Shown: positions 51,701 to 63,700 of the stretch, piece by piece
Layout: the number at the start of each line of letters is the position of its first letter
Numbering within the stretch: position 1 is the stretch's first letter
Assembly (NCBI RefSeq): GCF_017813235.1
Contig: NZ_JAGISH010000012.1
Span: forward strand, 1 to 64,000
DNA length: 64,000 nucleotides
Reading direction: 5' to 3'
Source of the DNA: Sagittula salina
GTDB lineage: Bacteria > Pseudomonadota > Alphaproteobacteria > Rhodobacterales > Rhodobacteraceae
Position numbers and translations under genes: made by a program
The notes under the pieces: model-generated
What the model saw: the letters and a program-made list of their open reading frames with translations, nothing else
Told to the model about the DNA's origin: nothing
The model's database searches: none

Positions 51701-54700
51701 GCATCTACAACACTGTCACCGACTTCCGGACCACGCTGTCGTTCAAGGGCGAATCCGCCCCGGTGACGAACTACGACAACCAGCCCAACATGGTGCAGAA
51801 GACCGCAACCACGAAGGTCTCCGAAACCGCGACCAAGACGGTCTACGAAGAACGCGCCATCACCGAAACGGTCACGCGCGACGTGACATCGCTGGTCGAT
51901 GCCAGCACGCTCAACGTGGCTGAGTTCGAGGGCGTCTCTGTCTCGGCGGGCAACCTCGTGTTGGACTCGGGCGGCAAGGCGCTGGTCTCCGGCAAGGTGG
52001 AGACCAGCGGGGCGGCGACGATCACCTCGGGCGGGGACTTTGGTCTGCGCGACCTGTCGCTGACGGCTTCGGGCCAGGTAGACAGCGCGTCGGAGATCAC
52101 GACGGGCGGTGCCCTCAGCATCACGTCGCAGGGCAAGGCGGTGTTTGATGTGGCCTCCCGCGCGACTGTGGGCGGGGCGCTGACGGTCAGCGCCGCGAAG
52201 ACGCTGACCATGGATGGGACTGTGCAGGCAGGCACGGCGGCGCTGTCGACGCAGGCCGGGCTGGAGGTGGCGGGCAGCCTGACCACGTCCGGTGCCATGA
52301 CGCTGGGATCGGGGGCCGGGCGCGACGTGGTGCTGGCGCTCAACGCGCAGCTGACGGCGGGACCGGGCACGGAGGGCGACATTGCAGTGGCCGCTGGCGG
52401 CGCGATCCGCATGGATCACGCGGTGATCGCGGCGAGCGACCTGCTGACGCTGACCGCGCAGACCGGTGCGATCCTGTCCGAAGGGCGCGAAATCAGTGCC
52501 GGACGCCTGACGCTGGCAGCGGCGGGGGATATCCGGTCGGCGGGCGGGGCCTTTGGCTTTGACGCGGATACGCTGGTCGCGGCGACCAGCACGGCGGGCG
52601 TGATCCGTCTTGAGGACAGCGACGGCCTGACCATCGAACGCCTTTCGACGGAGACGGGCGACGTGACGGTGTCGGCGGGCGGCGCGCTGGTGGCGAAGGA
52701 CATTCGCGCCGGGACCGCGGGCGACCGGGCACTGGTGCTGACAACGACCGGCGGCACGGCTGCGGCGCATGGCATCGCTCTTGGCAAGGTGCGCGGTGGC
52801 GACGTGACGGTGACGGCTTCGGGCGGGATCACCGGGCTTGGCGGAGCGGTGACGGCCGATGTGGCGGCAGCCCGGCTGGCGCTGCGCGCCACCGAAAGCG
52901 TGACGCTGGGCGGGCTGGACATTGCGGCGCTGGACGCGCGGTTGATGGCGAACCTGCAGGCGGGGAACCTCACGCCGCGCAGGCTGGAACTGACGACCAC
53001 CGGCACCGGCGATCTGTCGGTCGAGCGGCTGGTCAACACCGGCGGGTCGGTCCGGCTGACTGCGGCGGGCACGGTCGACCTTGCCGCTCTGACCAGTCGG
53101 GCGGTGGGCGGCGGGACCGACATTACCGGTGGCGTCTATGCGCGCCAGCTGGACGGTGTGGCGACCACGGAACCGGATCTGGAGATCGTGGCCGGCGGCG
53201 CGATCCGCGGCGATGGCGTGGCGACGCAGCTGAAGGCGGCGCGCTCCGTTGGCGGCAGCGTGGCGCTGACGGCGGGCTCGGGGATTACCGGCGTGGTGCT
53301 GGATGCCGAGGTGCTGGAACGGGCGGTGACGACCACGGGCGGGATCGACATCGCGCATCGTGGCACGCAGGGGCACGCGGTCTGGGAAGTTTACGGCCTG
53401 CGCGCGGATGCGGGCGACATTTCCGTGACCACCGATGCCGCGATGAAGCTCGCGGCGGTCGGTGCGGCACGGGACATGGCCTCGGTTTCCGTTACGGCAT
53501 CGGGCGGCGATCTGTTCATCGCCACAGATGCCGAACGCAGCGCCCTGCGCAGCGCGGGCCATCTGGACGGCGCATTGGCGGACCTTGGGGGACTGAGCGC
53601 GCTGGCGGGCGGCGCCGTGGTGGCGGGCGGCGTGGTTGGTAACCTGACGCTGAGCGCTTCGGGTACGCTGGTCACCCCGGCGGATACGCGGTTCGACGCG
53701 CAGCATGGTGTCACCATCACCAGCGGCGACAGCTACGCGCTGTCGACGGCGCAGACCTACGCGGCCGAGGTCATCCGGGTCACGTCGGACAAGGACATCA
53801 CCACATCGGGCAGCCTGGTGATCGGCGGGCAGGGCAGCGGCGCGGCCGAGGTCACGCTGACCTCTGGTCGGGATATCACGCTGGCGGGGGTCATCCGCAC
53901 CAGCAGCGGCGCGGCCATCGACGCCGTGACGCTCACGGCCGACGGCTCGGACCTGCAGCAGCGCAACCTCGTATCCGAGGTCAGCGCGCGCCGCATCGTC
54001 GAGGACGCCAGCGGCGCCCGCCTGATCGAGGCGCAGGCCCCCACCGATGTCGACGGCGCGACCTACGCGGTCTACGTGCCGCAACAGGCCTATGTGGTCG
54101 AGAGCTTCGTGGCGGGCGGCCAGACGTGGTATGTCTTTGATGCGGTGCCCTTTGGCGCGCCGACGGCCAATTCCGTGAAGGTCGCGGCGACCAATCCCGA
54201 CGGGTTGGGCGCGCTGACGCGGATCAGCACGGACGCCAATGGTGCGATCGTATTCGGCACCGCGCTTGCGGTGCAGGACGGCAGCGGCAACGCGACGCCG
54301 CCCACCGTTCTGGGACGCGGCAGCATCGACGTCACCGCACGGCTTGCCGGCCAGGCGACGAGCCTTGTGCTGATGCAGCCCGCGTCCACGTCCGGCACCT
54401 TCGACCTGCGGCTGGAATGGCCGACCGCCGCGGGCGGGATCGACGCGCGGGTGATCAGCGGCAGCTGGGGATCGCTGGCGGCGCAGATCGAGGCGCTGAC
54501 GGGGCTGAAGGCCGTGGCCGGGGCGGACCGGATCACGGTCACGCTGGATCGCACGGCGCTGGGAACGCGGGCCATGGGCGGCATCGCCGTGTCGGGCTTT
54601 ACCCACACCATCGGCGGTACGACGCAAAGCACGGCGCTGACCGTTTCGGGCAGCCAACTGGGCCAGACCGTGCTGACCAACGCGGGTCAGAAGGCGACGG

Positions 54701-57700
54701 CGCAACATCTCGCGCTGGTGCAGGAGGATCTGTACCAAAGCACGATCACGCTGGATCTGGGTACGGCGGCCTACGGCGACATGACCATCCGCGCGTCCAG
54801 CGCGGCGGGGACGAACGGCCATGTCGTGATGACCGCCGGTCAGGACATCGACCTGGATCGTGTGGCGATCACGGCAACGGGCCGCGTGGACATGAGCGCG
54901 ACCGGCACGGATTCGACCATCGTGGGCAGCCGCGTGCTGAGCGCTGACACTTTGGTGGCGCGGGCGACGGGTGAAATCCGCCTGAATACCGATGTGGACG
55001 TGGCGGATCTGGAGATCACCACCAACGTCTCGGGCCAGTCCATCGACATCACCAACGCGGGGCGGCTGGAATTCTCCGGTCAGCTGCACGAAGGCACGAT
55101 CTACGTTGCCGCCAATGGCTCCCTTCTGCTGCGCGACGTCGAGATCGAAACCAACGCTGCGAGCAACAAGCTGACGGTTCACGCTGGCGACGACGGACAA
55201 TTCCCGGGCGAAGCCGCGGTGATCGCGGCGCGTCAGGCGGAGACCGGGCTGAACGCCATTCCGCAGGAATCGCCCGCCTTCGAGGCGCGCGGTGGCGTGC
55301 TTATCGACCGTATCGACGTGGGCACCGGCGGCGCCGTGCAGATCCGCACATCCGGCATCGTCCGCGAAGTGCTGGTGGACGCGCCCACCGATACCCGCTA
55401 CGCGCGGCAATCCACGACGCAAACCCAGCGCAACGCGCTGGACGCCAACTATGCTGACAGCGTCGACGTGATCGCGGCGCGGTTCACAGCCATCGCGGAT
55501 TACTCCGGCGTGGCGGACAACGTGGCGAAGGTCACGGCGCTGACGGGGCTGGAATTCAGCGGCGTGGTGCCGGGCACGACCGGCGCGGTTTCGCTGGGCT
55601 GGGATACGCAGGCTGTGCCGCAGGTGATCACCGCCTCCGACCCGGACCTGCGGACCATCCGCGACGCCGCGGGCAATGTGCTGCGCAAAGTCTACACGAT
55701 CTCGGGCAAGTATGCCTCCGGCGTCGGCTTCTCTTCCTCCGATCCGGCAATCGAATTCGTTGTGCAGGGGCTTTATTCGACGGGCAATATCTCTGTCTCC
55801 GGGGCCGGGCCGGTCACGGTGAACGGGGCGCTTTCGGCCGCGAACAGCCTGAGCGTCACCAGCACGGGAACCGGCACGGTAACGCTGGGCGGCGGTGCGG
55901 ACCTTTCGGTTCGCGCGGCGAACGGGTCGCTGGTGGTTTCCGCTTCGGGCGACGTGCAGGCAGCCGCCGACAGCGTGCTGCGGGCGACGACCGTCACCGT
56001 GACGGCGGCGGGCAACGCTATGCTGGGCGATGTGACCGCGACCGGGGCGCTGTCGGTCACGGCGACGGGGGGCGATCTGAGTGGCGGCACCCTGACCGCT
56101 GGCGGGGCGCTGAGCCTTGTCGCCGGGGGCAGCATCGGCACCGATGCGGCGCCGCTGACGGTGAATGCGGCGAACATCAGCCGCGTGCAGGCAGGCCAGC
56201 AGGTCGACCTGACGCTTGCGGGCGCCGGGGGACGCATCGGCACCCTGACGGCGGTCGGAGCCGAGATCACGGCGGCCGGGGCCGTTACGGTCGGCAACAG
56301 CGACACCTGGACGCTGGACAGCCTGAGCGTGACCACGCCGGGTGCCTTCACCGCGACGGGCACCGTTTCGGTCGGCGGGCAGCTGACAGTGAACAACGCC
56401 GCGACGGTTGACCTTGGCTCGACCGGGACGGTCGATCTCGGCTCCGTGGTGGCGGGCAACGTGGGCCAGCTGACCGTGCGCGACACCAACGGGCTGAGCG
56501 TCAGCGGCACCGTGAGCGGCGCGGCCTCCGTCACCGCGGGCGGAACGCTGGACCTGGGCACGCTTTCCGCGGCGACCCTTGCCTCCAGCGGTGCGGCGAT
56601 TACGGGAACGGGGCCGGTGACGGTCTCCGGGGCAACGACGCTTTCGGCCTCCGGCGCGGTGACGCTGACCGGGGCCAACGATTTCGGCGGTGCGGTCACA
56701 CTGGCGGCCACGGGTGCCGTGACCCTGCGCGATGTCGACGGGCTGAGCCTTCACGGCACCAGCGGTGCTCTGAGCGCCATGACCGACGCGGGCGATCTTG
56801 CGGTCGGCGGTTTGACTGTCTCCGGCGGAGCAGCGCTGCGGGCTGCTGGCGACGTGACGGACAGTGGTGCCGTCACGGTGACGGGCGCGCTGAGCCTTTC
56901 CGCCGGGGCGGACCATGACATCCTGCTGGATGCGGCGAATGCCTTTGGCGGGGCCGTGACGGTTGAGCAGGCGCGCGATGTGGCGGTGAACACCACGGGT
57001 GCGCTGCGCCTCGATGGTGCCGCGACACGGGCCGCGACGCTGACCTCCGGCGGCGTGTTGACGCTGGGGCAGGGGGCGGGCTTTGTCTCCGGTGCCGGGA
57101 TCGATCTGGACGGCGCGACGGGGATCACCCTCGGTGCGGTCACAGCCGGGACGACGCTGACGGCCAGCGCGGGTGCCAGCGGCATCACCGGGGGCGGCGG
57201 CGCGGTGCGCGTGGCGGGGCAGACAAGCCTGACCGCCTCGGCGGGCGCGGTCACCCTGACCCATGTCGAGAACGATTTCACCGGCGACGTGACGGTGAAC
57301 GCAGGTTCGGCCACGCTGCATGACACCAACACGCTGGCCGTGGGCGGCAGCGTGACGGGTACCCTGACGCTGGACAGCGACGAGGCCGCGACACTGCTGG
57401 GGCTGACCAGCGGCGGGCTGAGCGTGACCGGCGCGGGCATCGGCCAGCGTGCGGGCACTTCGGTTGTCGTCGGCGGCACCGGCACCTTTGATGCCAACGG
57501 TGGCGCGGTCGTGCTGGATGCGGCGGACAATGATTTCGGCACCGTCGCGCTGAGCGATACCACCGACGCGACGCTGCGCGACACGAATGGCCTTGTGCTG
57601 GGCGGCAGCACGCTGACCGGCGCGCTGCGCGTCACTGCGGGGGCGGCGCTGACACAAACCGGAGCGCTGAGCGTGGGCGGGGACACGGTGCTGAACGCGG

Positions 57701-60700
57701 ACCTCGGCGCGGGCGCTGCGGCCTCTGACATCACGCTGGCCAATGGCGGCAACGTCTTTGGCGGATCGCTGAGCGTCGGGCTGGGCCGCAACGTGACGAT
57801 CGGCTCGGGGTCGGCACTGCACTTGGTGTCGGCGGATGTGCGCGGCACGCTGGACATCACCTCCGCCGGCCGGGTCTACAACGCCGATACCTGGACCGTG
57901 GCGGGCGACACGACAATCACCGCCACCGGCCAGTCGGTAGAGCTGACAGCGGCGCATGACTTCCAAGGCAGCGTTAGCGTCACCGCCGGGTCGCTGGTGA
58001 TTAACGATATCAACGATCTGTCCTTTGACAGGCTGGCGCTGACGGGCGGCCTTTCCGTTTCGGCAGGCGGGGCGATCACCGGGACCGGCGTGGCCGAAGT
58101 CGCCGGCGCCACGGCGCTGAGCGCGGGAACGGGCGCCGTGATTGGCTTTGCCAACGCGGGCAACGACTTTGCCGGGGCCGTGACAATCACGCGGGCCGGG
58201 TCCGCCGTGCTGGCGGATCGCAACGCACTCGCGCTCGGCGCGCTGACGCTGAGCGGCGGGCTGACCGCCACGGCGGTCGGCAACGTGACCTCCGGTGTGC
58301 TGACTATCGCGGGCGACGTGACCGTGAGCGGCGGACAAGTGACGCTGAATGCCGCCGGCAACGTGCTGGGCGGACTGGTTTCGATCACCGGCAGCACGGT
58401 GGCGGTGAACGACACCACGGTGCTGACCCTCGGGGCCGTCGGGGCCACGGGCAGTCTGACGCTGCGGTCGGGCGCGGGCGTCTCCGGCACGGCGCGGGTC
58501 ACCAGCGGCGGGGCGACCACCATCGTCGCGGGCAGCGGCGACGTGACGCTGAGCCACGCGGCCAACGGTTTTGCCGGGCTTGTGACGCTGACCAACGCGG
58601 GTGCGATCACGCTGAAAGCCACCGGGGCGCTGACCGTCGCGGGCGCGACTCAGGGCGCGGCCAGGGACATGGCGCTGACCACGACCGGCGCGCTCAGGCT
58701 TACCGGGACTACCGTCGTCACCGGCAGCGCGGTGCTTGCGGGACAGGGCATCACGCTGGGCGCGATGACCGTGGCTGGCAGCCTGTCGGCCAACGCCGGG
58801 ACGGGCGCGCTGACGCAATCCGTGGGCGGAAGCCTGCAGGTGGCGGGCACCTCGATGCTTGCCGGCGGGTCGATCACGCTGGACCGGACGCTGCGGCTGA
58901 CGGGGGGGGTGTCGCTGACGGCCTCGGGTGCGGTGACGCTGAGCAATATCAACGACCTCGTGATTGCATCGGCGGATATCGGCGGGGCGCTGCGGGCGAC
59001 CAGCGCGGGCGCGCTGCGGCAGACCGGCGCGATGCGGGTCGGCGGTCTGGCGACGCTGACCGTGGGCGCGGGCAAGGCGATCACGCTCGACAACGCGGGC
59101 AACGATTTCGCCACCGTTACCACGGCGGGCGCGGCCAGCCTGAACCTGCGGGACATGAACGACCTTGGCCTGACGGCCAGTGTCACCGGCGCGCTGACGC
59201 TGCACGCCGGGGGGGCTGTGACGCTGGGCACGCTGTCCGCAGCCCGGCTGGGAGCGACTGTCGGCAGCCTCGCGGGCAGCGCGGCTGTGACCGTCGCGGG
59301 CACGGTGACCATAGCGGCGACGGGCGATGTGACCCTGTCGAACGCGGGCAACGTGCTGGGCGCGCTGGATGTCTCGGCGCAGGGCCTGACCGTGACCGAC
59401 AGCGGCGCGCTGCATTTCGCGCGCCTTCTGCTGGGCGGATCGCTTGTTGCGCAGGCGGGCGGAGACGTCACGCAGACCGCCGCCCTTTCGGTGGCGGGCA
59501 GCACGCGGATCACCACGCGCGGGACCGACGCCGTGACACTGACAGAGGCGGGCAACACCTTTGGCGGCATGGTGACGCTGTCGGGCGCGCGGGCGGCAAC
59601 GCTGGCGGCCAGCGGTACGCTGGCGCTGGACGGCTCCGTCGGGACGGCGGCACTGACGGCTTCGGGGGCAGTGTCCTTCGGCACGCTGGCGATCACCGGC
59701 GCGCTGAGTGCGCAAGCCGGGACCAGCATCGCCCAGAGCGGCGCACTGACCCTTGGCGGGGCGCTGAGCCTGACGGCGGGCGGCAGCGTCACGCTGGGCG
59801 CGGCGAACGCGCTGTCGGGTGTCATCACCGCGACGGCCGGTGGCGACCTGACGATCACCGCGACCACGACCCAGCAGCTGGGCGCACTGACCACGGGCGG
59901 CGCTCTCCGCCTGACCTCCGGCCGGTCCCTGTTGCAGGCGGCGGGCTCCGCGATTTCGGTCACCGGTGCGGCCACCTTGGCGGCGAACGGCGGCGACCTG
60001 CGGCTGGATGGCCGTGACTCGAATGGCGTGCCGCTCAACCGCTTCGGTGGGCTGGTCACGGCCTCCGCCACGGGCGACCTCGACTTGCGGGCGGCGGGCG
60101 TCCTGACAGCGGACGTCACGGCGGGCGGGACTGGGCGCGTCGATGCCTCCGGCAAGCTGTACCTCGGCGCGTCGAACATTGGCGGCGAATTCGAAGCCAC
60201 CGGCAACTTCACCCTGACCGGCGACATCACGGCGGCCTCCTACGATTACACTTCGGTCAATACCTTCGACATGGATGGCCACGTCATCACGGCGACCTCC
60301 GGGTCGGTGCGCATCGTGGCAGAGACCGACGTGACCCTCGGCCAGATCGTCGCCAACAGCGGCGACGTCACGGTGATCTCCAACAGCGGAACGATCCTCG
60401 ACGGCTACGGCTCCACCCGCCCCAACATCGAGATGACCTCCGGCGCGCTGACCCTTCAGGCGGCGACAGGGAACCTCGCCTTTGCCTTTGTCACCGACAC
60501 CACGGGGCCTTTCGCGGCCGATCCGGCGGGGCTGATCCACGTAAAGGCGGACAGCCTGTCGTCGCTGACCACCACGGGCGATCTGACGCTTTCTGCGGTC
60601 GGTGATTTCGTCATGGCGGCGGATGCGCGGCTGGTGACGGACGGCAATGTGACCGTGACGTCGGACGGCGACATCTACATCGCCACCATCGAGGCGGGCG

Positions 60701-63700
60701 CCGGCAAGTCGATCACGCTGGAGACCGATCACGACGTGATCGCGCTGCCGCGCAACGCGGGCGACGTGAACCTGTCGGCTCACGAAATCATCTGGCGCAT
60801 CGGCGGCACGATTGGCGCGCAATCCGCGCCGGTACTGACCGAAGTCACCATGGACGGCACCGTGCAGGGCTCGGTCCTCTTCGGGCGCGAGGCGGCAGAG
60901 GCCAACCTGTCCTTCCTTGCCCGTGCGGGCCAGGATGCGGGCGCCTTCGGCATGGCGGGCGAGGCGGGCGGCATCAGCGTCGCGGGCGCTCTGCGGCTGA
61001 CCTCGGACGCCGTGGACATGACGCTGCGCTCCGACCTGTCGGTGGCGACGATCACCACTGCTATGGACGCGGCGCGCCTGTCCATGGGCGACGGCACGGT
61101 GCTGACCTCGGCGGGGGCGGTGACGCTGACGGCGGACGAAGGTATCGACCTTGCCACGGTCGTGGCGCAGGGCGGGTCCACCATCGCGCTCAGCTCCGAT
61201 ACGGGGCGAATCCGGGATGTGTCCTCGGCGGAGACGGCCAACCTGACGACGTCCGGCCTGGTGCGCATCGACGCGCAAAGCGCGGGCACGGTCGGCACCG
61301 GCGATCTGGATATCGACGCCAGCCGCCTGCGCATCACCACGACCTCGGTCAATGCCGGGCAGGCCAGCGTGGAATCGCTGGGCACCGGCACCGTGATGCT
61401 GGAGCAGGGTGCGGTATCCGGTGCCCTGACGCTGGTGGCGCATGGCGAACTGGAGCAGGCGGGCACGGTGACCGCGGCTTCCATGGTCATCGACCTGACA
61501 CGCGGCGGCGCGACCGGCAGCTTCCGCCAGCAGGCGGCGGCGCGGCTTTCGGCGACGGGCGCGGTGAGCATCGTCAGCGCGACCGATATCGCACTCAACG
61601 ATCTGCGGACCACGGCGGGCGACGTGACGCTGACAGCGGGCAACCGTGTCGGTGGCGGCACGGCGGCGGCACCCGCGATCACCTCCACCGGTGGCGCGCT
61701 GACGATCGAGGCGGCGCGGATCGGCGGCGACCTCGACGCCGAAGCGCTGTCGCTGAACGTCACGCGCATCGCGTCGCTTTATACTCCCGGCGCGGGTGTG
61801 TCGGAGCGGACGATCAACGTGATCTCTCGCGGGGAAACCACGCTGGTGGATATGGACACCGCCGGGCAGGCGCGGTTCGTGCAGCAGGCGGGTAGCCTGA
61901 CGCTGGGCGGCACGGTGACGGTCGGCGCGCTCGACATGGGCGTGACAGATGGCGACCTGCGGCAGGCGGCGACGGCGCGGCTGACCGTGACGGGCGACAT
62001 CGTCCTGACAGCGGGCGACCTGTTGCCCGCAGATGCGACGGTGAAGGGCAACATGGCGCTGTCCTCGCTGGTCAGCCAGACGGGCGACATCCGCCTGGCG
62101 GCGGCGGGCACGGTGACGGACGGTTCCGATGACCGCGAGACCGCGATCCTGCGCACGCAGGACGCGGGCGGCAGCGTCAGCATCACGGCGCGCTCCATCG
62201 GGGCGACCACCACGGCGGGCCGCGTCGAGGTCCAGACCGGTACGCTGGCCTCCGTCATCACCACCGGCGACGCCAACCTCACGCTTCTGACCGGCGCAGT
62301 GGTGCAGGCGGCGCAGACGGGCGGCGCGCTTCGGATCGACGCGGACGCGGGCGACGTGACGCTGACCGGCGCGCTGACCGCGCAGACCGCGCGGCTGGAG
62401 GCCTGGGACGGGTCGGTCCTGATGACCGGCGCGGCGCTCCTGCGCACCACGGGCCGCGTCACCGTCACGGCGGAGGACGCGATCACGCTGACCCGGATCG
62501 AGGCCATCGGCGGCGCGGTCGTGCCCTCCGTTACCCTGACGGCGGGCGGGGCGCTGACGGATGGCTCCACGGCGGGGCTGGTGACGGATGGCCAGGTCAG
62601 CCTGCAGGCGCGGACCATCGGCGCGGCGGCCAACCGGCTTGGCCTGACAGCGGCGCGGATCACGCAGGCGGTGGCGCTGGATGATGCCTATATCGCCGCG
62701 ACCGGGCAGGACGGCACGCTGGAACTGCGCAAGGCGTCTTCGGACGGGAACCGCTTTGACCTGCTGGTCAAAACCGGCAACCTGTCGGTGACGGATGCGG
62801 TCCGCGCGCGGACGCTGGCGATGACCGTCGCGGCGGGCGCGCTGACGCAGGCGGATGGCAAGACCATGACCGCCGAGGCGGACATTGCGCTGACCACCAC
62901 GGGCGACATTACCCTGTCGGCCCTGACCACGACCGAAGGGCGGATCACCCTCGATGCCGGCGCGAATGGCCGCATCCTGGACGGCACCGCCACCGAGGGC
63001 GTCAACATCACCGGCCTGCGCGAAACCGCGTCGCTGGTTCTGAACGGCCGCGCCGTGGGGCAGAAGACCCCGCTGGCCGATGGCACGAACCCGGCTGACA
63101 TCGACATCGACATCGCGCGGGTCGAGCGGATCACCGGCGGCAACGACGGCGTCTACCTGCAATCGGTGCGGGGCCTCAGCCTCGGGGATGTCACCATCGG
63201 CGGCGAACTCGAGGTCGACGTGACAGCGGGCAACCTCGCCCTGACCGGCAACCAGACGGCGCTGCGCGGGATCGTGTCGGTCGGGCTTGGGACGTTGACC
63301 CAGACAGACGGCAAGGCGCTGCGCACCACTGGCGGCGGTCTGGACGTGTCAAGCTTCGGCGATGCCACTATCGCCCGGATCGAAGTGACCGGCGGCGACC
63401 TGACGCTGAGCTCGGCCAGCGGCGCGCTGGTGGACGGCTCCGCCGCCGAAGGCGACGGGAACGAGAACATCGTCGTCACCGGCGGCAGGCTGGCCGCCAT
63501 TCACGCGGATCGCATCGGCAACCGTTTCGCCGCCGGGGCGGTCGATATCGACGCCATGTCCATCGGCACGCTGCATACCGACACGGACGGCGCATGGGTC
63601 CGCATCACCGGGCGCGACGCGCAAGAGGTGCAGATCGACGCGATCCTGTCGCAGGCACAACATTCGGACATCGGCGTGACCGTGGCGCATGGCAACGCCC

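Noticed and set aside
49522..63162. A minus-strand open frame of about 4,546 codons antisense to the giant gene
   Set aside because: It is His/Arg/Gln-rich with no domain pattern and mirrors the codon bias of the plus-strand gene; high G/C at third positions removes antisense stops. Other long minus frames between 18676 and 49000 are rejected for the same reason.
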